A stretch of 64,000 bases of DNA from Psoroptes ovis (lineage: Eukaryota > Arthropoda > Arachnida > Sarcoptiformes > Psoroptidae): assembly GCA_002943765.1 (NCBI GenBank), contig PQWQ01000005.1:3287001-3351000 (forward strand), written 5' to 3'. This document shows positions 1 through 11,190 of the stretch, one piece after another (the first letter of the stretch is position 1; every line of letters starts with the position of its first letter). The position numbers and the translations under genes are program-made. The notes under the pieces are model-generated. The model saw only the letters and a list, made by a program, of their open reading frames with translations. It was not told the DNA's origin and did no database searches.

Positions 1-292
1 ATAAAATTTGTTAGATGTTTAAAATAATTCTTTAATAAAGCTTAAAGTTTCGAATAAATCTGCCATGTTTTTTCCCCAAATCTTTTTCTCTTTTTAAAAA
101 AATTGACTTTTCCGGCAAAAAATTTTTAAATTTTCGATTTTTTTTTTTTTTTGCTAAAATTTTCGTGCAATGAACTACAATATCGATGTATCGCGTTTAT
201 TTTTGATTGTTTTTGTGTTTTTCGAATTTAATTTGGAATTTTTCTTCATTCAATTAATTGATATTCGAATTTCGAACTAATCAAATCAAATA
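1..292. other. Upstream region of the SMYD gene
   Basis: AT-rich sequence with a T run near 140-155 and no gene visible. An in-frame TAA at 278-280 lies just before the ATG at 293, so the SMYD reading frame cannot extend further upstream without splicing. Presumed promoter and 5' untranslated region. Confidence 0.5.
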
Positions 293-1476
293 ATGACAAG
301 TAATTGTGATCATAAAATTGGTGATATTATTAGCATTAATCAACCATTTGTACATGTGTTGAATTGGAGCCACAAAAATCAGTATTGTGATTATTGTTTG
401 AAGAAATGGTAATGAAATTTTCGATAAAATTTTCAATCTAACATGATTAATTTTACAATTTCTGATATTTTAGCTTTGACTTGAAAAAATGTAATGCATG
501 TAAACATCAATATTATTGTGGAAAAAAGTGTCAAAAATTAGATTGGAAAAAACATAAATATGAATGTGAAATATATGCAACTTATGAAAATGATGATCAT
601 TTCAAAATTGATAATGATTTAAATAGATTCTTATTACGTTTATATTTATTCATTGATAATAATCCTGATTCATTATTAGAACGAAGACAATTTCAAAACA
701 ATCAATCGAAAGATTTTGATCGATGCTTTATGGATTTACAAACACATCGAGAAGAAATACGTATGCATTTGCCAAGAATGAATGTATTTGAAAAATTATA
801 CAAAAGATTCAAATCGCTGAATAGATTAAATATAGATTATGATAAATTATTTGAATATTATTGTCGTATTTGTATAAATTCATTTACGATTACCAATTGT
901 GAATTGAATGAAATCGGCACTGGTCTGTATTTATCTGAATCAAAATTAGATCATTCATGTGTGCCTAATGCTGCACTGGTTTTTAATGGAAATAAAATCA
1001 TTATCCGAGCTATTCGTCCAATCAAAATTGGTGAAATGATTACAATCAATTATGTTGACATTAAATTATCAAAAGAAACAAGACAGGAAAAATTATTTGA
1101 ACAATATTATTTTCAATGTGAATGTATTAGATGTTCATCTTGGGAGCCATTGGTAGATTATGAACAGTTAGCTTATTTGATAAAAAAGATGGATGAATCA
1201 ATTGATCAAGAAAAATTCGCTGATGCATATGAATATGGTTTACAAACGATGCCAATGTTTCGAAAAATTTATGATAAATGTCATCCAGATCTTACAGTAC
1301 AATTATTACGAATGTTAAAATTACATTTACAAATATTACCAGAAATTAATCATGAAACAATGAATGATGAAATAATTTTAAAAGAAATTGCCGATACAAG
1401 ACAAGCAATCGAATGGACAAATTCAGGTGCTGATGATGAATTGTATCAAACATTTGTATCATTGTTTCGATCATAA
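293..1476 (+). CDS. SMYD-type SET and MYND domain protein
   Basis: Two coding exons, 293-408 and 474-1476, joined by a 65-bp GT-AG intron give 372 residues. The MYND zinc finger occupies residues 32-70, with the full ligand set C32, C35, C45, C48, C54, C58, H66 and C70. A SET core follows with DHSCVPN at 198-204 and GEMITINYVD shortly after. A post-SET cysteine cluster FQCECIRC includes C254, C256 and C259, and a helical tail closes the protein. This order matches the SMYD1/2/3 class of protein lysine methyltransferases, which act in nucleus or cytoplasm. Two oddities: the usual NHSC motif reads DHSC, and the N-terminal glycine-rich part of the SET domain that normally precedes the MYND finger is almost absent. 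The protein may therefore be a poor or inactive enzyme. Vertebrate SMYD3 has about 428 residues, so this one is short. Family call is firm; orthology within the family is not. Confidence 0.85.
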
Positions 1477-2522
1477 TCATCAATTAAAATTTTTCAATGG
1501 TTATTTTTGGAATCATTATCTTAACACATAATACAATGGTATAGTCATTTATATTTTGATTATATACAGAATAAGGTCACTTATTTATTTATTGTTTTTT
1601 TTCTTAATTTCACAGAAAATAAATCAATCCGAAGATAATACCACCAAACTAATCAAAGAAAACAAAACAAAAAAAAAATTTCTCTTTTCAATTCCCATTA
1701 CTTATAGTCACAATAATCGAAAACAATAATAAATGGATTTTTATTATTATTATCATCATCATCCACCATAAACGATAAGGCCATAATCGAAAGATATCTG
1801 TGTCATATAAAAAGTCAAAAAATTTTCTGCAAGACTAAAACCTAAAAATTATATCTTCTGTATTGGAATTTACGAAAAAAAAAAGAAAAAGAGACCATAA
1901 GTTCTTCATTTGCTTTCAAACAACGACAACAACAACAAGTAAATCAGGTTTCATTGGGGTTTTTTTTTCTGTACTTAAGTGTTATCTACGATCAAGATAT
2001 TTTCTCTTTGAAAATCTTCAACGATTTAAGAAAAATCATTATCATCATCATCATCATGTAAGTAAAACGAATTTTTTTTTTTGATCTCACTTTGAAAAAG
2101 AGAAATTTGACTGCAAACTGACTTTTGGGATGATGATAATTGTAAATGTTGTTGATTTATGACAAGTCATTTTTAATCATTTAATTGTTGTTTGGAAAAT
2201 ACAATTTCCAAAAAGAAATCGTTTTGGGAATTTTGATTTTTTTGTCAACTTTTCTCTCATTGACTTGAGTCATTTAGAAACAACAATCGCAACCCCAACA
2301 AATCATTGATTTCCAAGTGTTAGTGCGTGTTGTGTGTGTGTGAATTATCAAAGAATTTTTTTTATTTAATTTAATTTGATTTTAATTTTAAATTAATTAT
2401 ACACGAATATTATTAGTGTTTACAAAACAAAATAATAATAATAATAACCAAATAGGTGGTGGTTGGTGAAGAGGTAAGTTTTGAACATTTTTCTGAAAGA
2501 CTATTGAAATTATTTATGATTT
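1477..2522. other. Convergent intergenic region, SMYD to vezatin
   Basis: No gene supported. It holds the 3' ends of two converging genes. An AATAAA at 1618-1623 lies about 140 bp after the SMYD stop, and TTTATT at 2361-2366, which reads AATAAA on the minus strand, lies about 160 bp after the vezatin stop. Short ATC and CAA repeats and a GT run near 2328-2342 are present. Confidence 0.5.
1618..1623 (+). terminator. Polyadenylation signal AATAAA of the SMYD gene
   Basis: Canonical hexamer about 140 bp after the stop codon on the same strand. No transcript evidence. Confidence 0.5.
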
Positions 2523-4468
2523 TCAATTTTTGCCGACTGCTGAATCAACTTCATCATCATTTGAATCGTCACCAAATGTTTCTTCATTATTATTCACATT
2601 CAAACACCAGCTCAATTGATTATCATCATTACTAAGATTTTGTTTCATATCACGCATTGCTAGATTTAAATCAAATTGAAATTGAAATCCCATTACTGGT
2701 TCATTTTTCATTTGATTTTGCTTGATTAGTTCCTTTTGTGGTTCAGTAGTTTGTTGCAATGATTCATCATATTCATGTGCAATTTGTTCACGATCAACAT
2801 CGATTCCTTGTACACGTGCTTCACGAACACGATGTTCAATGTGTTTATCTTTGATCGCTGTTCGCAATTCATTTAACATGTTTTTTTCTAAATTTTTTAT
2901 CTTGTTTTCCATTTGTAGAACATCATCAGTGTCATCGATTGTTTGTTGATCCAAACAATTTGTTTTGGTTGAATTATTTTCAGAGACAAGAGCTTCAAAT
3001 ACTTCATCTTTTGGTGGTTCATTTTCAATGATGATTAGCTTTTTTTCATTCATTTGATTTTGATTATTATCAACAATTGGTTTCGGTTGTTGTTGTTGAA
3101 TTGATGGAACTGTTTGTTTAGGAAATTTTTTCTTGTAAATGAAATTTTGAATATTTTGAATCGTTTCATTTGCAACGATTAAATTATCATTAATCAATTT
3201 CATATGATCATCAATATTAGCATACATTTTTTCATTTAAATCTGTTTGATTCAAAATTGTTTCACAGCTATCGATGGTAGCCATCGATCGATATAATATT
3301 CGGCGAATATGGCGACAATTTTGCCATAGAATTTCATTATCTTTTTTTGATTTATTCTTGCATTTATCATCTGTAACAGTGTCTTCTGATTGTAAATAGA
3401 ATGATTTATGAAATGAAATAATTTTCATAAGTTCATCTTGTCTACATTTAGAATTATCGAGCATTGATTTGATGATATTTTCAATTTCATTAGTAGTCGA
3501 GACATTTGATAGTTTTTGTGTGAATTCAATCGTTGAATCATTGTTACTATTGAAATCGTGATAATTTTCAATGAAAATTAACAAGATTCTTTTGAAAAAT
3601 TCTGAAATTTGTAGCCGTATTAGCTGTCTCAATGATTTCAATGTACGCTTATTCAATAAGAAATTTGAATCATCATCATAATCGTTATTATTTTGATATG
3701 AATCATATAAATCATCAGGTAATGATGATATAAGATTATCATCAATATCCTGCTTCAGCGGTAGTAATTCTTTATGCGCCAGCGTTTGTGCACGAAAATC
3801 CATAGCACAACGGATGCCAATATCCTGGAAATTTTTCGCTAAATTTTTCATAGGCAACGAATCATTATTGTTATCACCATAATCATCAATTAATTCTTTC
3901 AATTTCACAAATGTTTGTCGTTCATCGGAGATTTGTTTAGCTAAACTTATCAATGAATTATCCCAGAAATGTTTGGCCGAATTTCTGTGGCAGCAAAATC
4001 AATGAGAAAAATGTTAGTTGTTATTTTTGAATGACAGAAAATCGATTACCTTGTCGAACATATGATGATAATTGAAATAATTATCAAAATAACGACATAA
4101 ATTATTACATTGATAAATGTATCACCGGATAGAATTGTTGTTGTCGATGCAATCACAGCTGATAATATGTAAATTTTACTGTTTTTTTAGATTAATGAGA
4201 GAGGAATTAAATCTAGTTGAAATAGAACATTAATGACTCACTTTGAATTTCCAATGATAAAATTTTCAATTTTTTCAATTAGATTATCACCATTCAATGG
4301 ATTGAAATCAGAATTTGATGACATTTGAACATAATTAATCAGTTCATTTTGACAATTGAATGAATTTCGAAGTAATTGTAAATCTTCATTAATGAATAAT
4401 TGTTTTAATCGATCATCTTCGATAAATTGATTGAATAATTTTTGTCCAATTTTTATTAATTTGGACAT
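2523..4468 (-). CDS. VEZT: Vezatin, adherens-junction membrane protein
   Basis: Three exons on the minus strand, 4468-4242, 4178-4050 and 3984-2523, with phase-consistent GT-AG introns give 605 residues. A short N-terminal domain is followed by two closely spaced hydrophobic segments at about residues 77-120, the hairpin membrane anchor typical of vezatin. Downstream, LIRLQISEFFKRILL near the middle resembles the vezatin block around SEFFRRLALLL. It is followed by a Cys-x-x-x-Glu-Leu helix, then a charged coiled-coil-like region. An acidic C-terminus contains ETFGDD, again close to the vertebrate protein's end. Vezatin links cadherin-catenin complexes to myosin VIIa in vertebrates. The start at 4468 is the first ATG of the open frame. 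The gene is head-to-head with the serpin, about 490 bp apart. The match is by remembered motif similarity, so orthology is likely but not proved. Confidence 0.72.
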
Positions 4469-4958
4469 TTTTATCTCAAGAATTTTTCGATGTTAATCGA
4501 TGATGATTGCCCTGAATAGAAAAATCATGTGATTAGAGAGCCATTCATTTAGTATTGTACCTGCAATCAATCAACAGGTTTGTAAATTGTCAAAACAACA
4601 ACAGCATCAGCAGTGATGATTGACATTTGTTTATTCGATTCATTCACTCAATCAATCAATTATTCATTGGAAATTATTTATTTGAAAAAATGAATGAATG
4701 AATCAACCAAAAATGACCATGAAATCATTGATTTGTTTTGACATTTTTTTTTCAAGCAGCTTTACGTCATCGTTGAAATTTGTTTATATTTTTACCAATT
4801 CAATTTTAAACACATTCGAATTTAATGGTGATTTTTATATTTAAAAATTGATTAATTAATCAAAATTGTTTTTCATATTTTTCTATTTTTAGATACAAAA
4901 TACTAATTTAAATTTAATATTTGCCGATAGTTTCAATTTTCAAGCTGAATTTCAACCA
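4469..4958. promoter_or_regulatory. Divergent intergenic region, vezatin and serpin
   Basis: About 490 bp between two genes transcribed away from each other, so it must hold both promoters unless distal 5' exons exist. AT-rich, with repeats of ATTCATTC and ATGAATGA. No TATA box or named site can be assigned with confidence. Confidence 0.4.
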
Positions 4959-6510
4959 ATGATTACCACCATGAAGCCATTTCAGAGCATATTATTGTTC
5001 TTATTTATATTATTCGTGATAAATTTCGCTTACCTCGATGGTCAGCAGCCTGATTCAAACGATTTCAAAGTTGATCCGAATATGAATTTATCGAAAATAC
5101 TTGGAGCCGATGAGCTAGACAAGTGTTTCAATGATCATAATTATCGAAAAAATCATTCGGCTATTGATCGAATCGATGATGTTAGCCGTATTATGTTGGA
5201 TGGTGCAAAATTTTTCGCTTTACGCTTGTTTAAAACATTGAATCTATTCGAACCGAAACAAAGTTCAAATGGTCTAATTTTTTCCCCAGCATCAATATGG
5301 TCAACAATGATATTGGCATATCTTGGTTCCGAAGGTGAAACTGAACAAGAATTGAGTAGCCGTTTAAAGTTGAATCAATTATCAAAATCTCAAGTTGCCC
5401 TTGCTTATCGTAGTATTAATTGGTGGAAAGATTTAAAATCCACTATGAATAATGGTAATAATAATAAAGCTAAAAAACCTGCTGATGCTACAATGGTATC
5501 GAATGCGAATAAAATCTATGTTGATGATCGAATCAAATTGAATGAATGTTTTCAACGAAATTTCCGTCAAGAAATTGAACAAAAACCATTTTCTAGTCGA
5601 CCAAATGAATGTGTTCAAGAAATAAATGATTGGGTTATGCAACAAACTAAAGGTTAGTGACTTCATTATTATTATTATTTTCTAAACGGTTAAATCGAAT
5701 CCATTAATTTTGTCATAAAAATGTATAGGAAAAATTAATGATTTAATTGTACCGGGTACAATAACACCGATGACAAAATTGATAATGATTAATGCAATAT
5801 ATTTTAAATCATTTTGGGCACAAAAATTTGATCGTCAACGTACACAACGGCAAAAATTCTATGTCACCAATGATGAACAATTAGATGTCGATATGATGAC
5901 AATGGATTCAATAAGTGTTATGTACGGTGTATCGGATTCACTTGGTGTACAAGCAATCGAAATTCCATATTCAAATCCTGATTATTCATTATTAATATTG
6001 CTGCCTGATCCGGTACGCACTTTAGATTCATTAATACAAGATCTGTCATTACCAAAGCTACAAGAATTATTTGAACAAATGTATGATGATGAAGTAATGC
6101 TAATGCTGCCTAGATTTCATGCTGAACAAGAATTTGAATTAGCTGGCGCGCTGTTTTCGATTGGTATCAAAAAATTATTCGATCCACGTTATGCTAATTT
6201 AGCGCTATTATTCAATTCATCATCATCAGATAATCAAAATCAAAACGATGCTAATGATGAAAATCAAACAATGAAAATTGCCCTAGATTCTGTGGTACAT
6301 AAATCATTTATAACCGTAAATGAAGATGGTACCGAAGCTGCGGCTGCAACTGCAATGATATTTGCACGCAGTGGACGTCCAGCATTTCCCACCGAATTCA
6401 TTGCTAATCGTCCATTTTTGTATATGATACGTGATTTATCAACAAATATGATATTATTCCTTGGAACTGTTCGAAGACCGAAACCATCTTCATCAACGAC
6501 ATCATCCTAA
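4959..6510 (+). CDS. Secreted serpin (serine protease inhibitor)
   Basis: Two exons, 4959-5652 and 5729-6510, separated by a 76-bp intron. There are two ATGs; the second, at 4971, sits in the better context ACCACCATG and directly starts a signal peptide with a Leu/Ile/Phe-rich core, giving 487 residues instead of 491. Serpin hallmarks follow in order: the helix-B region FSPASIWSTMILAYLG, then INDWVMQQTKG and MTKLIMINAIYFKSFW. Next come the inhibitory hinge VNEDGTEAAAATA and the C-terminal FIANRPFLYMIRD. The small-residue hinge implies a conformationally competent protease inhibitor, not a non-inhibitory serpin. The reactive loop ARSGRPAF contains two arginines, so a trypsin-like target is plausible, but P1 cannot be fixed by counting because the loop is slightly long. 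A polar insertion rich in Asn and Asp lies before the hinge. Serpins are also a recognised dust-mite allergen group. Confidence 0.92.
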
Positions 6511-7337
6511 CCATCATCAAATATCCTTATTTTATGAAGAAATTTGAAAATTCTATTTTCCAATATCGAATCTTGTAAATATTTTGATCCGAACCATCAT
6601 CACCTTCACCAAATTAATTATTCATAAATCAAATAAATATACACAGAGAAAAACAAATGGTATGAAAAAATGGTCTGTTTTTTATCACAGTGTTTTATTG
6701 ATTTATTCAATTAATAATTTTGAATTTTGAAAAAGTGAAAAAAAAGGTAAAAAAAAAAATTTGAATTTAAATTTAGCTCTAATTGTCCTGCAATCAGTTT
6801 GTATTTGTGTGTGTGTGTGTCTGTTAAACTCTAATCAAGAAATGATAATTTCATAATTTTTACTGTTACACATCTTATCCTTGTGTTTTGATTGGTATAT
6901 TGAATATGTTTAGCCTATACCCCTAGGTGTATCTGTATGTGTTTATGGGTAAATGATGATCCATTGATTGATTGAAGATAATTAATATTATTCAAATCGA
7001 AAAAAATCATGGAAAATATTGTATTATTGATATAAATATAAATATATATTGATTTCATAGAAATTGAATGTTTATCAGTTTGGTATTTGTTTCATATTCG
7101 TTGATTTAATTGAAAATTTAATGGAAAAAAGATTGGACATTAAATTCGAATCGATTTTGTATAAAATAATGGTGATTATTATTAATAGAAAAAAGAAGTA
7201 AATCTATTATAAAATTGTATTATCATTATTATTACTAATAAGTGTGTATTAATTTCAAATTAATTGATTCAAATTTATCACTTCATCATTCACTTTCACT
7301 TTTACTCCATTTTTTTACTTTTATCTTAGATTATATT
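6511..7337. other. Convergent intergenic region, serpin to LAMP
   Basis: No gene. It carries both 3' untranslated regions, an AATAAA at 6632-6637, a (GT)n run near 6807-6820 and AT-rich spacer. Confidence 0.5.
6632..6637 (+). terminator. Polyadenylation signal AATAAA of the serpin gene
   Basis: Canonical hexamer about 120 bp after the serpin stop, on the same strand. Confidence 0.5.
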
Positions 7338-8362
7338 TCAAACTGATTGATATGCTAAACGATGGCTACGACGTCGTCCAATAAAATATGCAATCATAAC
7401 AATGATGACCAATGCAGTGAGTGCAGCACCAACAGCTATCGGCACTACATCATTGATTTCATTTTGGCAATTGTGTTCTATTGAAAAAATGATCAAAATT
7501 AGTTTTTGATTTGAAGAAAAATATTTGTGAAAACATACCTTCACTAAATGTACCATTGCTCGATGGATTCATGAATGCTTGCATAGTAAGATTTGAAAAT
7601 AATAATTCAGAATAACCAATATCATTTGCTTTGATTGTAACATTATTAGCGCATACATATGAATGTGATTTATCAACATTAAAATTTGGATTCGGTTGTG
7701 TAATATTTACGACAACAGTTTCATTCAAATTTGCCAACTTTACGTTTGCATAAATGGAAGCCAAATAAACGGAAGCTTCATTACGTTCAAATGTTAAATT
7801 TAAATGAGATTTATCACCGAATTTAAACCAAAATGATTCACTATTTTCATATTGACAGTGGTCAGAATCAACTTTGGCATGTTCAGGTAACCAATATTCT
7901 TCCCAATGTGTTTTATTATCTTTATCCATATAACCTAAACGCATTAACAATGAAAACTGGTAACGTAAACATATTTTATGATTTTTATCCGTAATATTTC
8001 CAGCCACCATCGGAATAGTCATTGGTTGAGGCTCTGGTTTTTTTGTTGTAGTCGTTGGTGGCTTGGGTGTTGTCGTAGGTTTAGGAGTTGTTGTCGTTGG
8101 TTTTGGTGTTGTGGTTGTTGTAGTCGAAGTTGTTGTTGTTGTAGTTGTAGTCGTTGTTGTTGTGGTCGTCGTAGTTGGTTTAGTTGGCGTCGTATTATTT
8201 TTATTCAGCTCGGTATGATCATGTTCTTCGTGTGTCAATATTTGACATTGACACAACGATACTAATGAAATTGGAAATGTTTTAAAATGAATATAGATTC
8301 AAGGTAAGTAAATTTCAAAGGTACTAACCTATGAATGCCAAAATGATTAAATTTTTCAACAT
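7338..8362 (-). CDS. LAMP-family lysosomal membrane glycoprotein
   Basis: Three minus-strand exons, 8362-8329, 8261-7539 and 7477-7338, give 298 residues with consistent phases. Exon 1 and the start of exon 2 encode a signal peptide ending around SLCQC. A Thr/Pro-rich mucin-like stalk follows at about residues 30-80. A single luminal domain then carries four cysteines, in CLRYQ, HCQYE, YVCAN and HNCQN, consistent with the two disulfide loops of a LAMP domain, and many N-x-S/T sites. One transmembrane helix (VPIAVGAALTALVIIVMIAYF) is followed by an arginine-rich stop-transfer and the tail HRLAYQSV. The tail ends in a YxxV tyrosine motif, equivalent to the GYQTI/GYEQF lysosome-sorting signals of vertebrate LAMPs. 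It should coat the limiting membrane of lysosomes and late endosomes. Only one luminal domain is present, as in CD68/LAMP5-like members; LAMP1 and LAMP2 have two. Confidence 0.87.
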
Positions 8363-10118
8363 TTTCGTTTCTCCGTTTATTTCAGGGTTTTTCGAATGAA
8401 TCAGATGTAAAATTGAATGCACTTTTTTTCTGTGGGGAAGAAAAATTGAAGAAATGAAAATGAAAATAAAAAATGAACGATTAATATCATCAAATGATTA
8501 GATTAGAAAATGTTTGAAAACTGGAAAAAATTCCGAATAATGAATGAATGATCGATGATGAGTTGTACACTCAAATCAAACAATGATGATGATGATCAAT
8601 TACTTATGAACATCAATATTTGAAAATGAAATAATGAAATCTAAACAAAAATAAACAAAAACCAACTGATGCTGTTTGTGATAAGATGTATTCGAATGTA
8701 TTAGATGATTATCAAATACAGGAAAAGTGAATTAAATTTTCAAAAATTTGAAATGAAATATTCAAGATTAAATATCAGTGACACGGATCACCATCAACAA
8801 CCACAGAGGTAAGTCGATTTAAATATCAAATAATTCAATACAACACAACTTGATCAACTTGATGATCGATCAAATAACATCAATTGCGGATCAGTTCAAA
8901 GCTTGATTGATTGAACCTTTAGCGATGATTAATTGCGATTGATTTGATTGATTGATTTGGATTGAATTAAAACTTACCAAATCAAAAGAAAATTTCGTCG
9001 TCGTCGTCGTTGTTTTTATTTTATTTTGTCCAATATTTCTTCTTGTTTACTTTCAATTAATGTTTATGAGTGTGTGTATGTTTGATGTAGTGTTAGTTTT
9101 ATTAAATGTTATTACTTGTTCATTGATTGAATGATAAATTAGAAATGAAATGAAATAAAATAATGATTGAAAATGTATGCACTGGTTAATGGGAGAGAGC
9201 GAGAGAGATACAACAAACTAACAACGACAATGAATCGATGTATGGATATTGAAATGAAATTGAACAATGAAGCATATGCAATGAAATAAAAAACGCATAA
9301 ACAAAAACACCGACAGTACCGCCACCTGTGTTTTGTTTTGTTTTCATTCGTTTTTCGAATCAAAACAAAAAAAAAAACTCGATTCTGCGCAGTTTGTTCA
9401 TCAATCATTGAGCGCGTTATTTGAAAACATTTGAAAAACAATTGAAAATGATTAGTGGTAGGAGTTTCTTTGCTTGTTTTCGCCCGTTATTCATCATTAA
9501 ATTGAGCTGATCATTTGGATTCAATGATTGGAAGTTTTTGTTTTTTGTTTTTGTTTAATCATCATCAAAAAGGAGGGAGTATTTATTGTCACTGTTTTTG
9601 TCTGATTAATTTTCATGTTTTTTTCAAAAGATTCCCTGTATTTAATGGTTTTCGAACCGATTGAGCTTGTATCGTATAGAATCAATGATCGCATATTTCA
9701 TGGTCATCAATTACGCAACGATTGCCAGCTATTTTAATGGTGATGAGAAATGTTGTTTGTTTATCAAAAAATAAATAAACAAATCAAGCAAAAACAATGG
9801 TTTATTAGCATTTACTCGAATTGAATTAAGCAAAACTCCCCTTGATTTTTATTTGAATCTGTTTGTTTGAAGCATATGATTTGTCATTATTATTTGATGC
9901 TTTTTGAAAATGAATCATTTAAATTTTGAATGATGATGATTTAGCAAAAAAAAATTAAGCTCATTTTCGAAAAAAAATTTTGAACTGTACTTTATGAATG
10001 ACTCTGGCAAAAATGAAAATGACCATCAAAACAAAAAAAAGAAATCTGTCAATTTTCAAATAACATTTGATTAATTTTGATAAATTTAATTATTTTGTGA
10101 CAAATTTAAATCTTCAGA
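8363..10118. promoter_or_regulatory. Divergent intergenic region, LAMP and MED4
   Basis: About 1.75 kb with no supported gene; open frames here are AT-rich and lack splice or domain support. A consensus plus-strand splice donor CAGAG|GTAAGT ends at 8808, and an acceptor TTCAG ends at 10117, one base before the MED4 ATG. This suggests a 5' untranslated exon of MED4 near the LAMP promoter. It would make the 8.36-8.80 kb stretch a bidirectional promoter. Confidence 0.4.
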
Positions 10119-10989
10119 ATGTCCATCTGTCCTCGAGAACGTTTATTAACCATCGTAAATGATATTGAATTGATTTCCAAGTAAGTTTATTGCGGTTCAT
10201 TGTCATTTTCTATTAATAATCATTTTTTCTCTTTCCAACAAAACGAACAGAGAAATGTTTGAACATTTTTTGTTGCCAAAATCAGCACGAACAAATCTAA
10301 TTGATCGTGTACAGCTGGCCGAACTGTTGGTGAAAAAAGATCAAGAATTACGGCAAGCAATGAAATCGGCTGAAGAACAAGAATTGATTCAGTCAAAAAT
10401 TGAACAATTAAAATTAGAAGTACAAGAACATGATGATGAATTACAAAAATTGCAACAAAGTTTTAAAGAAGCTGAATCAATATTATCCACAGCTATTTAT
10501 CAAGCAAAACAAAAATTATCGTTGATTAAAAAAGCTGATCAACATCCGATAGCGGTTGATGAATTGATAAAATATGCACATAAAATCAGTGCCGATCATT
10601 CAGTAGCATCACCATATAATTGGGAAATTGGTGATCCACGACGGCCATATCCGACTGATTTAGAAATGAAATCCGGACTTTTAGTGAATTCGAATGATGC
10701 CAATTTATCGAGTTTATTACAACAACAACAGCAGCAACAACAACAATATCAGCTACAAGAAACCCAGCAATCCTCCTCATCATCAGTACCAATGCGTCCA
10801 TCATCAGCATCAAGTTCACTATATTCTTGGGCACAACAATTTACAGCCGATTCCAAAGCAAATATGAATGCGGCAATGAATTCCTATGGTAATAATGATT
10901 ATAATGATGTAAAAACTCAGCGAGATAATGATGAAGTCGAGGTGATGTCAACGGATTCATCATCAACATCATCGAGTGATAGTCAATGA
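10119..10989 (+). CDS. MED4: Mediator complex subunit 4
   Basis: Two exons, 10119-10180 and 10251-10989, give 266 residues, close to the 270 of human MED4. Exon 1 encodes RERLLTIVNDIELIS. This is followed by a long coiled coil at about residues 45-105 and then the signature block ISADHSVASPYNWEIGDP with RRPYPTDLEMKSGLL. The block is nearly identical in form to the conserved MED4 core. The C-terminal third is low complexity, with polyglutamine, Ser-rich and acidic stretches. MED4 is a middle-module subunit of Mediator that bridges transcription factors and RNA polymerase II in the nucleus. An acceptor directly before the ATG suggests a non-coding first exon upstream. Identity is secure. Confidence 0.95.
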
Positions 10990-11066
10990 ATGAAGATTTT
11001 CATGGATGAAACATTCGATTAAACAATTTCAATGATCCTCGAATTAATCTCATAAATAACTTTGTA

Positions 11067-11072
11067 AATAAA
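11067..11072 (+). terminator. Polyadenylation signal AATAAA of MED4
   Basis: Canonical hexamer 78 bp after the MED4 stop and about 120 bp before the next start codon. Confidence 0.5.
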
Positions 11073-11190
11073 TCATTTTTTTTAAATTTTCAAAAAAAAT
11101 TTCGTCACGCCTTTTATGAATCATTCATTTTACCATTTAAACATTTGATTTGTGTTGTAATGTGATTTGATTTTTTCTGAAAAATTCAAA

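Noticed and set aside
1863..2084. 73-residue frame after SMYD
   Set aside because: Composed of A-rich, CAA and CAT repeats inside the 3' region; ends in a T run; no motif.
9139..9441. 100-residue minus-strand frame between LAMP and MED4
   Set aside because: AT-rich hydrophobic translation with no motif, poor start context and no splice evidence.
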